Source: Bacteroidia bacterium (GTDB taxonomy: Bacteria > Bacteroidota > Bacteroidia > J057). From it: a stretch of DNA of 64,000 bases. Shown here one piece after another: positions 7,739 to 17,416 of this stretch; the first letter of the stretch is position 1, and every line of letters begins with the position of its first letter. The notes under the pieces were generated by a model. It was given only the letters and a program-made list of their open reading frames with translations. It did not search any database and had not been told where the DNA came from. Location: positions 18,399 to 82,398 of the forward strand of contig JAUIGE010000031.1 of the NCBI GenBank assembly GCA_030430205.1, read 5' to 3'. Both the position numbers and the translations under genes were made by a program.

Positions 7739-8884
7739 ATGAAAATAATTCCCTACGGAAAACAAAGCATCACAGAGGCAGACATAGCTGCCGTGACAGA
7801 GGCCTTACAGGCCGATTTTTTGACAGGCGGGCCGCGCATCGCGGCCTTTGAAGAAGCCTTCGCCGGGTATATCGGCGCGCGCTATGCCGTGGCCGTCGCC
7901 AACGGCACAGCCGCCCTGCACCTCTCAGCGATGGCGCTGGGGGTCGGTCCCGGTCATCGCGTCCTCACGACGCCCATGACCTTTTCCGCCTCCGCCAACT
8001 GTGTGCGCTACTGCGGAGGAGAAATAGATTTTGCGGATATAGACCCGGCAACGGGCCTGCTGGATTTTACAGCGGTACGGAATCTGGTGGAAAGCTTTCC
8101 GCCAGGCTACTACCAGGGCATCATCCCGGTGGATTATGCAGGTTATCCGGTGGATATGGAGCCCTTCAGGGCTTTGGCTGACGAGCATGACCTCTGGCTC
8201 CTGGAAGACGCCTGCCATGCGCCAGGAGCGAGCTATGTAGATAGCAAAGGCCAAAAACAACGCAGTGGCAATGGAGCCTTTGCCGATCTGGCTATTTTCT
8301 CTTTTCATCCGGTGAAGCACATCGCTTGTGGAGAGGGCGGTATGATCACGACAAATCGCAAAGATTTGTATGAGAAGCTGCTTTTGCTGCGCAACCACGG
8401 CCTGGAGCGCGACCCGGCGAAAATTCCTAATTACGATGGTGGCTGGTCTTATGACCTGCAGGAGTTGGGCTATAACTACCGCCTGACGGATATACAGGCG
8501 GCTTTGGGGCTGTCGCAGCTTCAGCGTGCTGAAGAGAACCTCGCCCGTCGACGGGCGATCGCAGCGCGCTATGATGCGGCATTTGCCGCGGGGCCGGTCA
8601 GGCCTTTGGGATCATCGGAAGGCCATGCCTTCCATTTGTATGTGATTTTGGCGGAAGCCAGGAAGGCTTTGTATGAATATTTGCGAAGCAAAGGGATTTT
8701 TGCGCAGGTGCATTATATCCCTGTACATACCCTTTCCTATTATCATCTCAGCCTGCCAGAAGTCTGGAATGTGCCCCTTTCAGAAGCGCATTATGCCCAA
8801 TGTTTGAGCTTGCCGATGTACCCAACTCTTACTGAGGAGGAGCAGGACTATGTGATAGAGGCCATTAGGGCATTTTATAGCTGA
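7739..8884 (+). CDS. pseC: PseC-type UDP-sugar C4 aminotransferase (DegT/DnrJ/EryC1 family)
   Basis: A PLP-dependent sugar aminotransferase, 381 residues, close to the usual length. It opens with the PseC-type IPYGKQSITEADIAAV, continues with DFLTGGPRIAAFEEAF, and has the DegT family core: ANGTAALHLSA for the phosphate, LEDACHAPGA, and the Schiff-base lysine K193 in FHPVKHIACGEGG. PseC makes UDP-4-amino-4,6-dideoxy-N-acetyl-altrosamine on the way to pseudaminic acid, but no other pse genes are visible, so the product may be a different 4-amino sugar. The gene is plainly GC-rich compared with the AT-rich genes on both sides, which points to separate ancestry. Family assignment is strong; exact substrate is inferred. 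Confidence 0.85.
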   Translation: MKIIPYGKQSITEADIAAVTEALQADFLTGGPRIAAFEEAFAGYIGARYAVAVANGTAALHLSAMALGVGPGHRVLTTPMTFSASANCVRYCGGEIDFADIDPATGLLDFTAVRNLVESFPPGYYQGIIPVDYAGYPVDMEPFRALADEHDLWLLEDACHAPGASYVDSKGQKQRSGNGAFADLAIFSFHPVKHIACGEGGMITTNRKDLYEKLLLLRNHGLERDPAKIPNYDGGWSYDLQELGYNYRLTDIQAALGLSQLQRAEENLARRRAIAARYDAAFAAGPVRPLGSSEGHAFHLYVILAEARKALYEYLRSKGIFAQVHYIPVHTLSYYHLSLPEVWNVPLSEAHYAQCLSLPMYPTLTEEEQDYVIEAIRAFYS

Positions 8885-9123
8885 CGGGCTGTACTGGGTT
8901 TTATGTTGGAAGTTGCAAGTAGATATTTCATTATGTATAATTCAACATTCAACGGGTGTTTTTCCGATACTAAATTTCCTTTTGTGCGTTATCTGAGCCT
9001 GCCTATACTACTCTCTTTCTCAGAAGGAGGGCAACCAAAAATACTTAAGGATGTTTTGGTTCTGTATAATGGTTAACTTGCCTGTGTTGTTGGTTTTTTA
9101 AGAATCAGATTTTATTAACAAAT

Positions 9124-12100
9124 ATGAAAACCGCATTATCAAATTGTTTTTATTTCCTAAACTGGCTTTCAATAAGTATTCTCCTGGGAATTACTACCCA
9201 TTCCCATGCTCAATCTGTCCAACATTTTTCTGGATGTGACAGCGTAATCGTTGAATTACAAAGAGGGGGAGCCACCTACAATTGGAGTAATGGTGACACG
9301 ACTTCAAGCCAGACTTTTTTTCAGAGCGATACAGTCTTTGTTGATATTACAGTCGCAGGCAATACAAGTCGGAGTTCCATTATTGTATGGGTCTTTTCTT
9401 TACCTACAGATCCGATTCTAGGTGATACCTCAATATGCCTGGGAGAACCGTTGAAATTGGGAGTAAGTCCTGGCCTGGGAACCACACACTGGTATAATGA
9501 TTCATTAGGAAGCAAGCTTTTGGCAACAGGAGATAGCCTGTTTCTAACTGCTTCACAAAGCAAAACCTATTATGCTCAACGGATCAATGGTTTTTCGCCC
9601 ACCAAAGCCGGCTTAGACACCTTGAAAACGCAAGGAGGGAGTCAGAGTACTTATTACAAAATTGACAGGAGAAGCCTGGTTTTTAATGCTACATCAGACT
9701 TTTTCCTGAGTTATGTTGATATTTATGTAGATGATACGACCAGTGGGACAGTCGTTCTGGAAGGCCCCAATAATAATATACTGGATAGCCTGGATGTATA
9801 TCTGACTCAAATAGGTGCTAATGAGGTCGCATTGGATTTTTTTGTGCCTCAGGGAAGTGGGTATAAACTTACATTCAGAAATAGAGTAGGTGGGGGATTA
9901 TATATTGAAATACCCGTTGGTTTTCCTTTAACCAGTGGACCTGTGTCTATAAATGGGGGAGTTCCCTATTTCGTACAGTATGTTTATTTTTATCATTGGC
10001 AGATAAATACCAGTCAAAATTGCAGGAGTAATCTTATTCCTGCAAAGGTGACAGTGTTGCCAGTACCGGAAGTAGATTTGGGGGCAGACACTATCCTGTG
10101 TGATCAGGATAGCTTTTTGCTGGATGCAAGCTTTCCCGCTGCCACATACCTCTGGAATGATGGTGATACACAGGCTCGCAAGAAAATCACGGCGACCGAT
10201 ACCCTGGAGGTAGAACTAAGTCTCGGTACCTGCAAAGTTTCGGATGAAATTCGTGTTTATTTATTGGAAACACCGGCTGCGCCTGCTATATCTGATACGA
10301 GTATTTGTGGCCCTCAGCAAATCCGGTTATTTGACCCTAATAAGGCCCATGCGGGTGCCAATATTGTTTGGTTTGACGCTGCTTCTGGTGGGAATATAAT
10401 AGGAAGCGGAGACACACTGGATGTTTTTGTTAGTCAAAACCGGACCATTTATTCGCAGGCAGTTACGGGTTTCTCCCCATCTACTGCTGGCTTGGATACC
10501 ATAGGCACACAAGGCGGTATTAATAGCAAATATTACAATCTTGATAATAGAGGCCTTGTATTTGATGCCCTTAAGAGTTTTTATCTCAGCACGCTTGACA
10601 TCTACGTAGATGGCTCTACGAGCGGTACGGTCACCTTGAGTACATCGAGTGGAGTGATATTGGGAAGTAAGGATGTTCAACTGCCCGTTGCGGGCAAAAA
10701 TACGGTGAGGGTAAACTTTTTCGTACCAAAGGGGATTGGCTACTTTATTACCTTCAAAAATAGAGTGGGAGGAGGCTTATATATTGAGTTCCCGGTAACA
10801 TTTCCAGTTGTAAGTGGAAATGTGTCCATTAAGGGAGGTTTCCCATTTAATCAGTATCCTTTCTTTTACCATTGGAAAATAAACCAGGAGCATAATTGCC
10901 AAAGTCCACGGGTCCCCATTAATGTGAATGTACTGCCTTCTCCTTCCGTAAATTTGGGGATAGACACCGTAGTCTGTGATAATGATAGTTTATTTTTGGA
11001 TGCGAGTTTCGGTGGTGCAAGTTATTTGTGGAGTACCGGAGATACCATTCCTGCTATCTATGTAAAGACCTCAGATACTTTTCGGGTTGAGCTAGCCATT
11101 GGAAATTGTAAAACTTCAGATGAAGTGGTCGTTTTTGCCTTTCCAACTCCTCCAGATCCGATCGTCTTGGATACCTCCTTATGTGGAAAAGGAAATATCA
11201 CTTTACGCACCCAATCTAACTCCCCCATATTTTGGTATGATCAGATGAGCGGGGGAAATCTCCTGGCAAAAGGGGATACTTTTAGGACATACGTACTTGA
11301 TACTACTTCTTTCTATGTCCAGGCCATCAATGGTTTACGACCTTCGCGGGCAGGTTTGTTGGCTCCTCAAAATACAGGCACGAGCGCCTATCATGCTCTT
11401 AGTGAAAGAAGCCTGCAATTTGACGCAAACAAAAGCCTATACCTAACTTCCGTGACCTTGTATGCTAATGATACATTGACGGGGAGGATTGTTTTGGAAA
11501 ATGCAAGCCTTCAGGAGATAGCCAGCAAATCAGTAAGGCTTACAAATATTGGAGCCAATGAGGTAAAGTTGAATTTTTATATTCCTCAAGGAATTGATTA
11601 CCGGTTAACATTCAGGGACCTGAAAGGAGGCAGTTTATTTTTCCAAATCCCAGTGGGTTATCCCTTGAGTTCAGAATTTGTAACTATAAAAAGAGGAGTT
11701 CCTTTTTTTACCCAATATCCCTATTTTTTTAACTGGAAAATCAATGAAGGGCTTGCGTGCGTGAGCAATAAAGTCCCCAATACTGTATCTGTCATTTTAC
11801 CAGATAAAATGGTTGATTACGTTTTTTCATGTGATTCTATTCAGGTTGGGTCGAACCTTGCTCAGGCAGGACATTTGTGGAATACAGGAGACACAAGCCA
11901 GTTTATCACGGTAAACCAGAGTGGAGAATATACCGTGACACTTGATGATGGTGCCAATTGTATGGTAAATGATACCATAGAAGTAGAAATTCCCAGAGAG
12001 GTGGGGCTTGCTGAAGATGGGATTATATGTGGTATGGAATTAACAACCAATTATCAGAAACCCTCACGGTTTTTATGGAGCACGGGAGACACCACTGCGA

Positions 12101-12906
12101 CACTTCAGCTTAGTCAGACCGGAACTTATTGGGTAGATATAATTGAGAAAAAGGGAAATTGTTTCAGAACGGATACCATTGTTGTGAGTGGTTTTGAAAA
12201 CTTCCCCATGGTAAGTTTGGGAGGAGATGTGTCTGCTTGTGATAGTATTACTTTGGATGCTGGAAACCCAGGCTTTTCCTATCTCTGGAGTTTGGGTGAC
12301 AGCACACAAAAGCTCACTGTATTTTCGACAGGATTATACTGGGTTGCTGTAACTAACAATGCTGGCTGCACCGCAAAAGATACCATCAATGCTACCATTT
12401 CACGTGCTCCAATCGCTCGCTTTTTCCCAACTGTGTTTGGGTATGATGTGAGCATCAATAACCTTTCTACCTTGTCAACGACCTTTATGTGGAATTTTGG
12501 TGATGGAACCCAAAAGCAGGGAGTGAATCCCAATCATACATATTTGGATACAGGGATGTTTACGATTACCTTAATTGTTGTCAATTCCTGTGGCTCTGAT
12601 ACATTCTCATCCGTCGTACACATAGTAGATCCGACAGCAATCCCTGAGCCATTTTCAGGACAAATAACCCTCTTTCCCAATCCTGCAAACCGCCATATTT
12701 TTCTAAAAATAAAAGACAGAAATTTCCAGGAAATCCAGCTACAACTGCTGGAATTGAATGGAAGGACCATAATGGAGAAGGAATTGAATTCCGTATCAGG
12801 AAGTTCGCTTATTCGAATTGAGCTGCCTGACACCCCAACGGGATTATACTTCCTCCGTCTTCGTGCAGATAAACAGGAATTTTATTACAAATTGTATATT
12901 AGATAG
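9124..12906 (+). CDS. T9SS-exported modular surface protein with three ~290-residue repeats, 1260 aa
   Basis: Signal peptide (residues 1-30, ending HSHAQS), then three long internal repeats whose anchor segments fall at residues about 157 (FSPTKAGLDTLKTQGG), 449 (FSPSTAGLDTIGTQGG) and 739 (RPSRAGLLAPQNTG). Each repeat holds an Ig-like module with a VDLGADTILCDQDSF-type strand pattern and a beta-rich module ending in FYHWKIN-like residues. A PKD domain (about 1103-1170, MWNFGDGTQ) and a type A T9SS sorting domain (about 1178-1260, LFPNPANRHIFLKI to GLYFLRLRADKQ) follow. It should cross the outer membrane through T9SS and be fixed on the surface. It lies inside the polysaccharide locus only three bases before the flippase gene, so the two are probably co-transcribed. 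Function beyond adhesion or structure is unknown. Confidence 0.9.
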   Translation: MKTALSNCFYFLNWLSISILLGITTHSHAQSVQHFSGCDSVIVELQRGGATYNWSNGDTTSSQTFFQSDTVFVDITVAGNTSRSSIIVWVFSLPTDPILGDTSICLGEPLKLGVSPGLGTTHWYNDSLGSKLLATGDSLFLTASQSKTYYAQRINGFSPTKAGLDTLKTQGGSQSTYYKIDRRSLVFNATSDFFLSYVDIYVDDTTSGTVVLEGPNNNILDSLDVYLTQIGANEVALDFFVPQGSGYKLTFRNRVGGGLYIEIPVGFPLTSGPVSINGGVPYFVQYVYFYHWQINTSQNCRSNLIPAKVTVLPVPEVDLGADTILCDQDSFLLDASFPAATYLWNDGDTQARKKITATDTLEVELSLGTCKVSDEIRVYLLETPAAPAISDTSICGPQQIRLFDPNKAHAGANIVWFDAASGGNIIGSGDTLDVFVSQNRTIYSQAVTGFSPSTAGLDTIGTQGGINSKYYNLDNRGLVFDALKSFYLSTLDIYVDGSTSGTVTLSTSSGVILGSKDVQLPVAGKNTVRVNFFVPKGIGYFITFKNRVGGGLYIEFPVTFPVVSGNVSIKGGFPFNQYPFFYHWKINQEHNCQSPRVPINVNVLPSPSVNLGIDTVVCDNDSLFLDASFGGASYLWSTGDTIPAIYVKTSDTFRVELAIGNCKTSDEVVVFAFPTPPDPIVLDTSLCGKGNITLRTQSNSPIFWYDQMSGGNLLAKGDTFRTYVLDTTSFYVQAINGLRPSRAGLLAPQNTGTSAYHALSERSLQFDANKSLYLTSVTLYANDTLTGRIVLENASLQEIASKSVRLTNIGANEVKLNFYIPQGIDYRLTFRDLKGGSLFFQIPVGYPLSSEFVTIKRGVPFFTQYPYFFNWKINEGLACVSNKVPNTVSVILPDKMVDYVFSCDSIQVGSNLAQAGHLWNTGDTSQFITVNQSGEYTVTLDDGANCMVNDTIEVEIPREVGLAEDGIICGMELTTNYQKPSRFLWSTGDTTATLQLSQTGTYWVDIIEKKGNCFRTDTIVVSGFENFPMVSLGGDVSACDSITLDAGNPGFSYLWSLGDSTQKLTVFSTGLYWVAVTNNAGCTAKDTINATISRAPIARFFPTVFGYDVSINNLSTLSTTFMWNFGDGTQKQGVNPNHTYLDTGMFTITLIVVNSCGSDTFSSVVHIVDPTAIPEPFSGQITLFPNPANRHIFLKIKDRNFQEIQLQLLELNGRTIMEKELNSVSGSSLIRIELPDTPTGLYFLRLRADKQEFYYKLYIR

Positions 12907-12909
12907 AGG

Positions 12910-14394
12910 ATGGCGAGCAGTTATAAGCAACTGGCAAAGTCCTCTACACTTTATGTAGTATTGGGTTTTTTGCCTTTGGGAATTAATCTTTTTTTGGCAC
13001 CTGTATATACTGCATATCTTCCTCCCGAGGAGTATGCGCTTATCTTTCTTACGGGCATCATACAGAGCTTTGTGGTTGTTTTTATTTCTCCAGGGCTAGA
13101 CCCTGCCTTTTCTCGTTTCTATTTTTTTTATTTCAAAAAGCCTAAGCTGTTGCATGCATTGCTTTCTACAGTCTTATTGTTCGTTTTATTTTCGGGTGTA
13201 GTCATTGGGGTTTTATTATTTCTTTTTGGTGATTTTATCACTGCTTCCTTGATTGAAAATGACCACTTTTCCTACTCTCAGTATGGTGTATATGGTTTTC
13301 TGACTGCCTGGGCAATGATCATTCAAGGTTTTTTTCTTGCCTATTATCGGAATCAGGAACAAGCCCTTGCCTTTACGCTTACCTCTCTTACTTTTTTTTG
13401 TTTTTCAGTGACCGGAATCCTTCTGGGAGTTGTCTATTTTGAGGCGATGGCACTGGGCAGTGTGATGGGGAGAGCCCTGGCAAATTGTCTGGTTTCTTTT
13501 GGCCTCCTTATTCTGTTTTGGGCAAGAAACCCTATGATATTACGACTTTCTTTTCTAAAGAAGATATTGAATTTTGGGGTTCCTATTGCTATTTCGATTC
13601 TCTTAATGACCATTTTTGGCAATATTGACAGGATCATGATAGATCAGTTTTTTGAAGAAGAAGTATTAGGGCTTTATGGTTTTGCCTTTTTACTCGCTTC
13701 GGTCATGTCAGTTCTGATTTATTCCATGTTCAATGCCCTTGTCCCTCGCATTTTCAAGTTTATGACAGAGGATTTGGCAAGCCATCTGGAAGAAATCAGG
13801 AATATATGGCACATATTCTTCATCGTTTTTATGTTCCTGGTTTTGTTGGGCATAGCAGTTCTGGACCCCTTTCTCAGGTTATTCATTGATGAAAAATATT
13901 ATAGTATCCTTCCTTATACTGGCATCCTCTTTATCATGTATATCATAGATGCATATCGTAGGATGTATCAGTTGCCTCTCCTTTTTTACAAAAAGACACG
14001 CTATTACCCCTATGCAAGTCTTATCGAATTGCTTTTTGGAATAGGAATAAACCTGTTATTGATACCCAAATTTGGTATCTGGGCAGTATGCCTCTCTGTC
14101 CTTTTGATAAAATGTGTGCAAGTGATTACTTTATTGGTTCAGCTAAGAATCTTCAATCTTCACCAGGAATCCTGGCTGGAAATGCCCAAAATACACCTGT
14201 TGGCTACGATGAGTGTCTTTTTTTATTTGGGTTTGATTGGATTCAATGAAAGCCTGTGGAATATTCCGTATCTGTATCTGAACCTATTGCCTTTGTTACT
14301 TTACGTAATTCTGGTATTCTTACTTTTCAGAAACCGATTATTCCACCTTTGGAAGTTGGGAAAACAGAAACTAAGTGAAAGAAACCTTCGATGA
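12910..14394 (+). CDS. Wzx-like polysaccharide flippase (MOP superfamily), 494 aa
   Basis: A polytopic inner-membrane protein with about 12-14 helices. It starts SSYKQLAKSSTLYVVLGFLP, the amphipathic opening typical of Wzx/RfbX transporters, and contains the mid-protein IDRIMIDQFFEEEVLGLYGF segment characteristic of the polysaccharide-synthase branch of the MATE/MOP group. It would flip undecaprenyl-linked repeat units to the periplasm. Its start is three bases after the T9SS protein's stop, and its own stop overlaps the next start as ATGA (14391-14394), so translation is probably coupled on both sides. No Wzy polymerase is certain in the window. Confidence 0.85.
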   Translation: MASSYKQLAKSSTLYVVLGFLPLGINLFLAPVYTAYLPPEEYALIFLTGIIQSFVVVFISPGLDPAFSRFYFFYFKKPKLLHALLSTVLLFVLFSGVVIGVLLFLFGDFITASLIENDHFSYSQYGVYGFLTAWAMIIQGFFLAYYRNQEQALAFTLTSLTFFCFSVTGILLGVVYFEAMALGSVMGRALANCLVSFGLLILFWARNPMILRLSFLKKILNFGVPIAISILLMTIFGNIDRIMIDQFFEEEVLGLYGFAFLLASVMSVLIYSMFNALVPRIFKFMTEDLASHLEEIRNIWHIFFIVFMFLVLLGIAVLDPFLRLFIDEKYYSILPYTGILFIMYIIDAYRRMYQLPLLFYKKTRYYPYASLIELLFGIGINLLLIPKFGIWAVCLSVLLIKCVQVITLLVQLRIFNLHQESWLEMPKIHLLATMSVFFYLGLIGFNESLWNIPYLYLNLLPLLLYVILVFLLFRNRLFHLWKLGKQKLSERNLR

Positions 14395-15623
14395 GTGGAA
14401 AAAGAAAAAAAATACTGTTAGTCTGGGGATACCACCGAAGTGATTGGGTGGAAGTATTTAATCGAATAGAAGCAGACTTTGACTATACATTTTTGTATTG
14501 GGTGTTTCCCGAGCAGGATCATACACCCATTGACAAGCCTGTAATTTATTGGAGTAGTTATAAATCTGCCCAAGACCTGCTCGATGATGTCATGCCCGAT
14601 AAGGTTGTTTTCTTAGGATTGGATACCCCCAATTCTATCATCTTGCTTTCTGTCTGTAAAAAACGGAGAATAAAGACCTGTTTTTTGCAGCATGGTATAA
14701 CCAATAACTTTGAAACCTATGTTCATTTTTTATCCCTGGAAGCAAAGGCAAGGAGCCAAAATCCAGAACTGATCCCTATTCAAAATGAATCCAAAAATAA
14801 CCTGTATCGCTTTTTAGTTGCGTTTGTCCTGAAATCCGTGCGCTTTTATAATCTAAGATCGACCTGGGATATCTTCCTGTTTCAATATTATAAGCGTGTC
14901 CATAAAATGCTTGATTTGCAGGCCTATAAAAAAGTAGCAGGCAAAAGTCGAATACCAGATGTTTTTATTGATTATACGCGTTATAATGCTCAAATATATG
15001 TAGAAAGGGATAATATTGATCAGGACTCTGTAGTAGAAGTAGGCATGCCTTCCATGGATTTGTATTTTGAAAAAGCCAAAGTTTATCAAACTCAAACCCA
15101 ATCCCCTTATCTCTTGATGATTGACCAACCCCTCACGGAAAACAAAGCATTTAACCTGGCGGGTTATGGTGTCTCAAGAAAACAGATGAACGACTTCTAC
15201 CTGAAACTCAATACCTATGCAGAATCCGTGGGATGCAAATTGTATATAAAGCTGCATCCCAATAGTTATGAAGATGACTTTCGGGTAGAGCATCCCAATA
15301 TTGAATACATCAGAAAAGCTGATAACCCCAAATTACTATTAGAGAGTACTGCTGTTTTCGGCATGTTTTCTACCATGATGGTACCCGCAGTATATTTCAA
15401 GCCCTGTTGTGTCTTCAGGCTTTGGGAAATAGGAAAATTTGAAAATTGCATAGAAGAACTCAAAGTAGCTCAATTACTGGATTTTCACAGCTTTAAACCC
15501 TTTGATATTGATGTGCTGAATTTTGAGAAAAACCGTGATGATATGAACACTTTCAGGGATCGCTATTTTTACAAAGCAGACAATCAGTCGGCAGAAAGAG
15601 TACGTGAAGTTTTGCTGAGTTAA
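14391..15623 (+). CDS. putative capsule glycosyltransferase, sialyl-/glycerophosphotransferase-like GT-B fold
   Basis: 410 residues without a membrane segment. I see KLYIKLHPNSYEDDF near residue 285 and VFGMFSTMM near residue 320. This 'HP' histidine-proline motif followed by a serine-containing phosphate/nucleotide motif is seen in bacterial sialyl-, polysialyl- and CDP-glycerol transferases of GT-B fold. The middle segment CFLQHGITNNF also fits that group. This is a motif-level match, not a family assignment. The ATGA overlap with the flippase gene places it in the same transcription unit, so it should build or cap the exported glycan. Confidence 0.6.
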   Translation: MSGKRKKILLVWGYHRSDWVEVFNRIEADFDYTFLYWVFPEQDHTPIDKPVIYWSSYKSAQDLLDDVMPDKVVFLGLDTPNSIILLSVCKKRRIKTCFLQHGITNNFETYVHFLSLEAKARSQNPELIPIQNESKNNLYRFLVAFVLKSVRFYNLRSTWDIFLFQYYKRVHKMLDLQAYKKVAGKSRIPDVFIDYTRYNAQIYVERDNIDQDSVVEVGMPSMDLYFEKAKVYQTQTQSPYLLMIDQPLTENKAFNLAGYGVSRKQMNDFYLKLNTYAESVGCKLYIKLHPNSYEDDFRVEHPNIEYIRKADNPKLLLESTAVFGMFSTMMVPAVYFKPCCVFRLWEIGKFENCIEELKVAQLLDFHSFKPFDIDVLNFEKNRDDMNTFRDRYFYKADNQSAERVREVLLS

Positions 15624-15676
15624 GCTAAGTTTGCCAAAAACTGTTTAAGTTTGATGCTTACTTCTCTACTCCAGTT

Positions 15677-17344
15677 ATGACTAAATCTAACAATAGAATG
15701 GTATGGATGCTTGCGGTCTTCGGGCTTATTGCAATCATCAGCGCCTATTTTTATGCCTTTTTCAAATGGGAATTCCTCCCTTTTGAAGATGCTGCCATGC
15801 TCATGCGTTATGCCAGGCATCTAGCCGAAGGCCATGGTATTGTTTGGAATATTGGTGAGGCTCCGGTAGATGGTGCGACTGATTTCCTGTTTATGGTAAT
15901 CGTGGCACTCTTCCACAAGCTTGGATTTTCTATTGAACATGCGACCCGCTTCCCTGTAATCATCTGCCACCTGGCGGTAGTATTTCTTGTGTTTCACTCC
16001 CTTGTCAAGCGGCAACAAGCGCCACTTTTCATAGGATTGGTTTTTGCGCTTTATATAGGGATCGGCCCTTCCCTGGCATATATTGAAGCTTATTTTGGTA
16101 CCCCGGTTTTTGCTTTGGCAGGGTTGCTGAGTTGGCTTTCCTGCATCCGCATGACTTTCCGGGAAAAGCCATCCCACACCGATAATCTGGCTTTTGCCTT
16201 GTTCGCACTTACGATGGGACTGATCAGGCCTGAGGGCGTATTATTGGCAGGCTTAATGATGTTGGCTTCGGTATATTATACTGGTTGGAAAAGGAGCAAA
16301 AAAAGCCTGCTGACCTTTATTGTTGTATTTGGAACCTTAGGTTCCGCCTATTTTTTCTGGCGTTGGTCATACTTTGGCTATCCTCTTCCCAATCCATTTT
16401 ATGTGAAAGGAGGAGGAAGGCTACATCTGCTGAGTTTGACGCTTGCTATTTTATTTATCATCAGGATGGCATGGCCTTTCTTGTTGATATGGGGAGCAGC
16501 CTGGGTTGATTTAGTTCTCAAAACTTTTCGCAAAAAGAAAGAATCTCCTGACACTTTGCCCCAACAGCAAGCAAATAAGCCCAAAACAAAACAGCTCATT
16601 TTCTATATGATGCCGGTGCTAGGGTTTACCCTGATCTGGATTTTGCTTTCCAGTGAGATGAATTATTTTATGCGCTTTCAATATGTATTATTGCCCATGA
16701 TGGCAGTATCTACCTATCCTTTTATACCTGAAGCAGTCAAATCCTGGAAGTCATGGAAGCTTGTGTTTGTGGTACTTGCAATAGCAATGATAGGCTGGCA
16801 ACATATCAGTTATGGAACAAAAACGCGATTTTTTCCAAATGGAATGCAAGTAGTCGCCGAGAGATTGGCTCCTTATGCTGATCAGGGATATACGATGGTG
16901 ACTACAGAAACTGGTCTCTTGCCCTTATATTCAAAATGGAATGCAGTAGATAGTTATGGGCTTAATGACCAACATATCGCGCATAAGGGTTTGGTTGATC
17001 ATGCTTACCTGGCAGAAAAACAAGCCGAACTCATTGTTATTCATGAGTCCTGGCCTGACGCATCCACTCCAAAGCTCACAGGAGTGAAAGCCTGGCTAAT
17101 GCCCAAAACTAACTGGCGTGATATGGTAAAAGTAGTCAAAGACTATGCAGAAAAAGGAAATTATAAGCATGTTGCTGCTTTTGGTGTGAAACCAAATGAT
17201 CTGCATCATTATTATGTCTTGAAAAGCTGCCCTGCAAGTGAAGAAATAGCTGCAATCATCCAATCAACAAATTATCCCTGGTATAAGAGCGGGGAAAGGT
17301 GTAAGAATTATGCGATTCCCTCTTCTGCTACCTCCCATGAATGA
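15677..17344 (+). CDS. multi-pass membrane protein, GT-C-like, 555 aa
   Basis: Ten or more hydrophobic helices from residue 10 on, with a C-terminal soluble periplasmic domain after about residue 380. The first loop contains FEDAAMLMRYARHLAEGHG, where an acidic residue pair followed by an aromatic/basic stretch fits the GT-C/GT39-like family that uses polyprenyl-phosphate sugars. Two TAAGTTTG boxes (15626-15633 and 15646-15653) match the TAnnTTTG promoter consensus and lie 43 and 23 nt before the ATG, so a separate promoter is possible. Could alternatively be a conserved arabinofuranosyl-/mannosyl-type transferase; substrate not deducible. Confidence 0.6.
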   Translation: MTKSNNRMVWMLAVFGLIAIISAYFYAFFKWEFLPFEDAAMLMRYARHLAEGHGIVWNIGEAPVDGATDFLFMVIVALFHKLGFSIEHATRFPVIICHLAVVFLVFHSLVKRQQAPLFIGLVFALYIGIGPSLAYIEAYFGTPVFALAGLLSWLSCIRMTFREKPSHTDNLAFALFALTMGLIRPEGVLLAGLMMLASVYYTGWKRSKKSLLTFIVVFGTLGSAYFFWRWSYFGYPLPNPFYVKGGGRLHLLSLTLAILFIIRMAWPFLLIWGAAWVDLVLKTFRKKKESPDTLPQQQANKPKTKQLIFYMMPVLGFTLIWILLSSEMNYFMRFQYVLLPMMAVSTYPFIPEAVKSWKSWKLVFVVLAIAMIGWQHISYGTKTRFFPNGMQVVAERLAPYADQGYTMVTTETGLLPLYSKWNAVDSYGLNDQHIAHKGLVDHAYLAEKQAELIVIHESWPDASTPKLTGVKAWLMPKTNWRDMVKVVKDYAEKGNYKHVAAFGVKPNDLHHYYVLKSCPASEEIAAIIQSTNYPWYKSGERCKNYAIPSSATSHE

Positions 17345-17416
17345 TATTTCTGTTTTCGCATATTATAATGCCTTTTCAAAAATACTGTTTAGTTTTGAAC
17401 GCTAGTATTGAGATTT

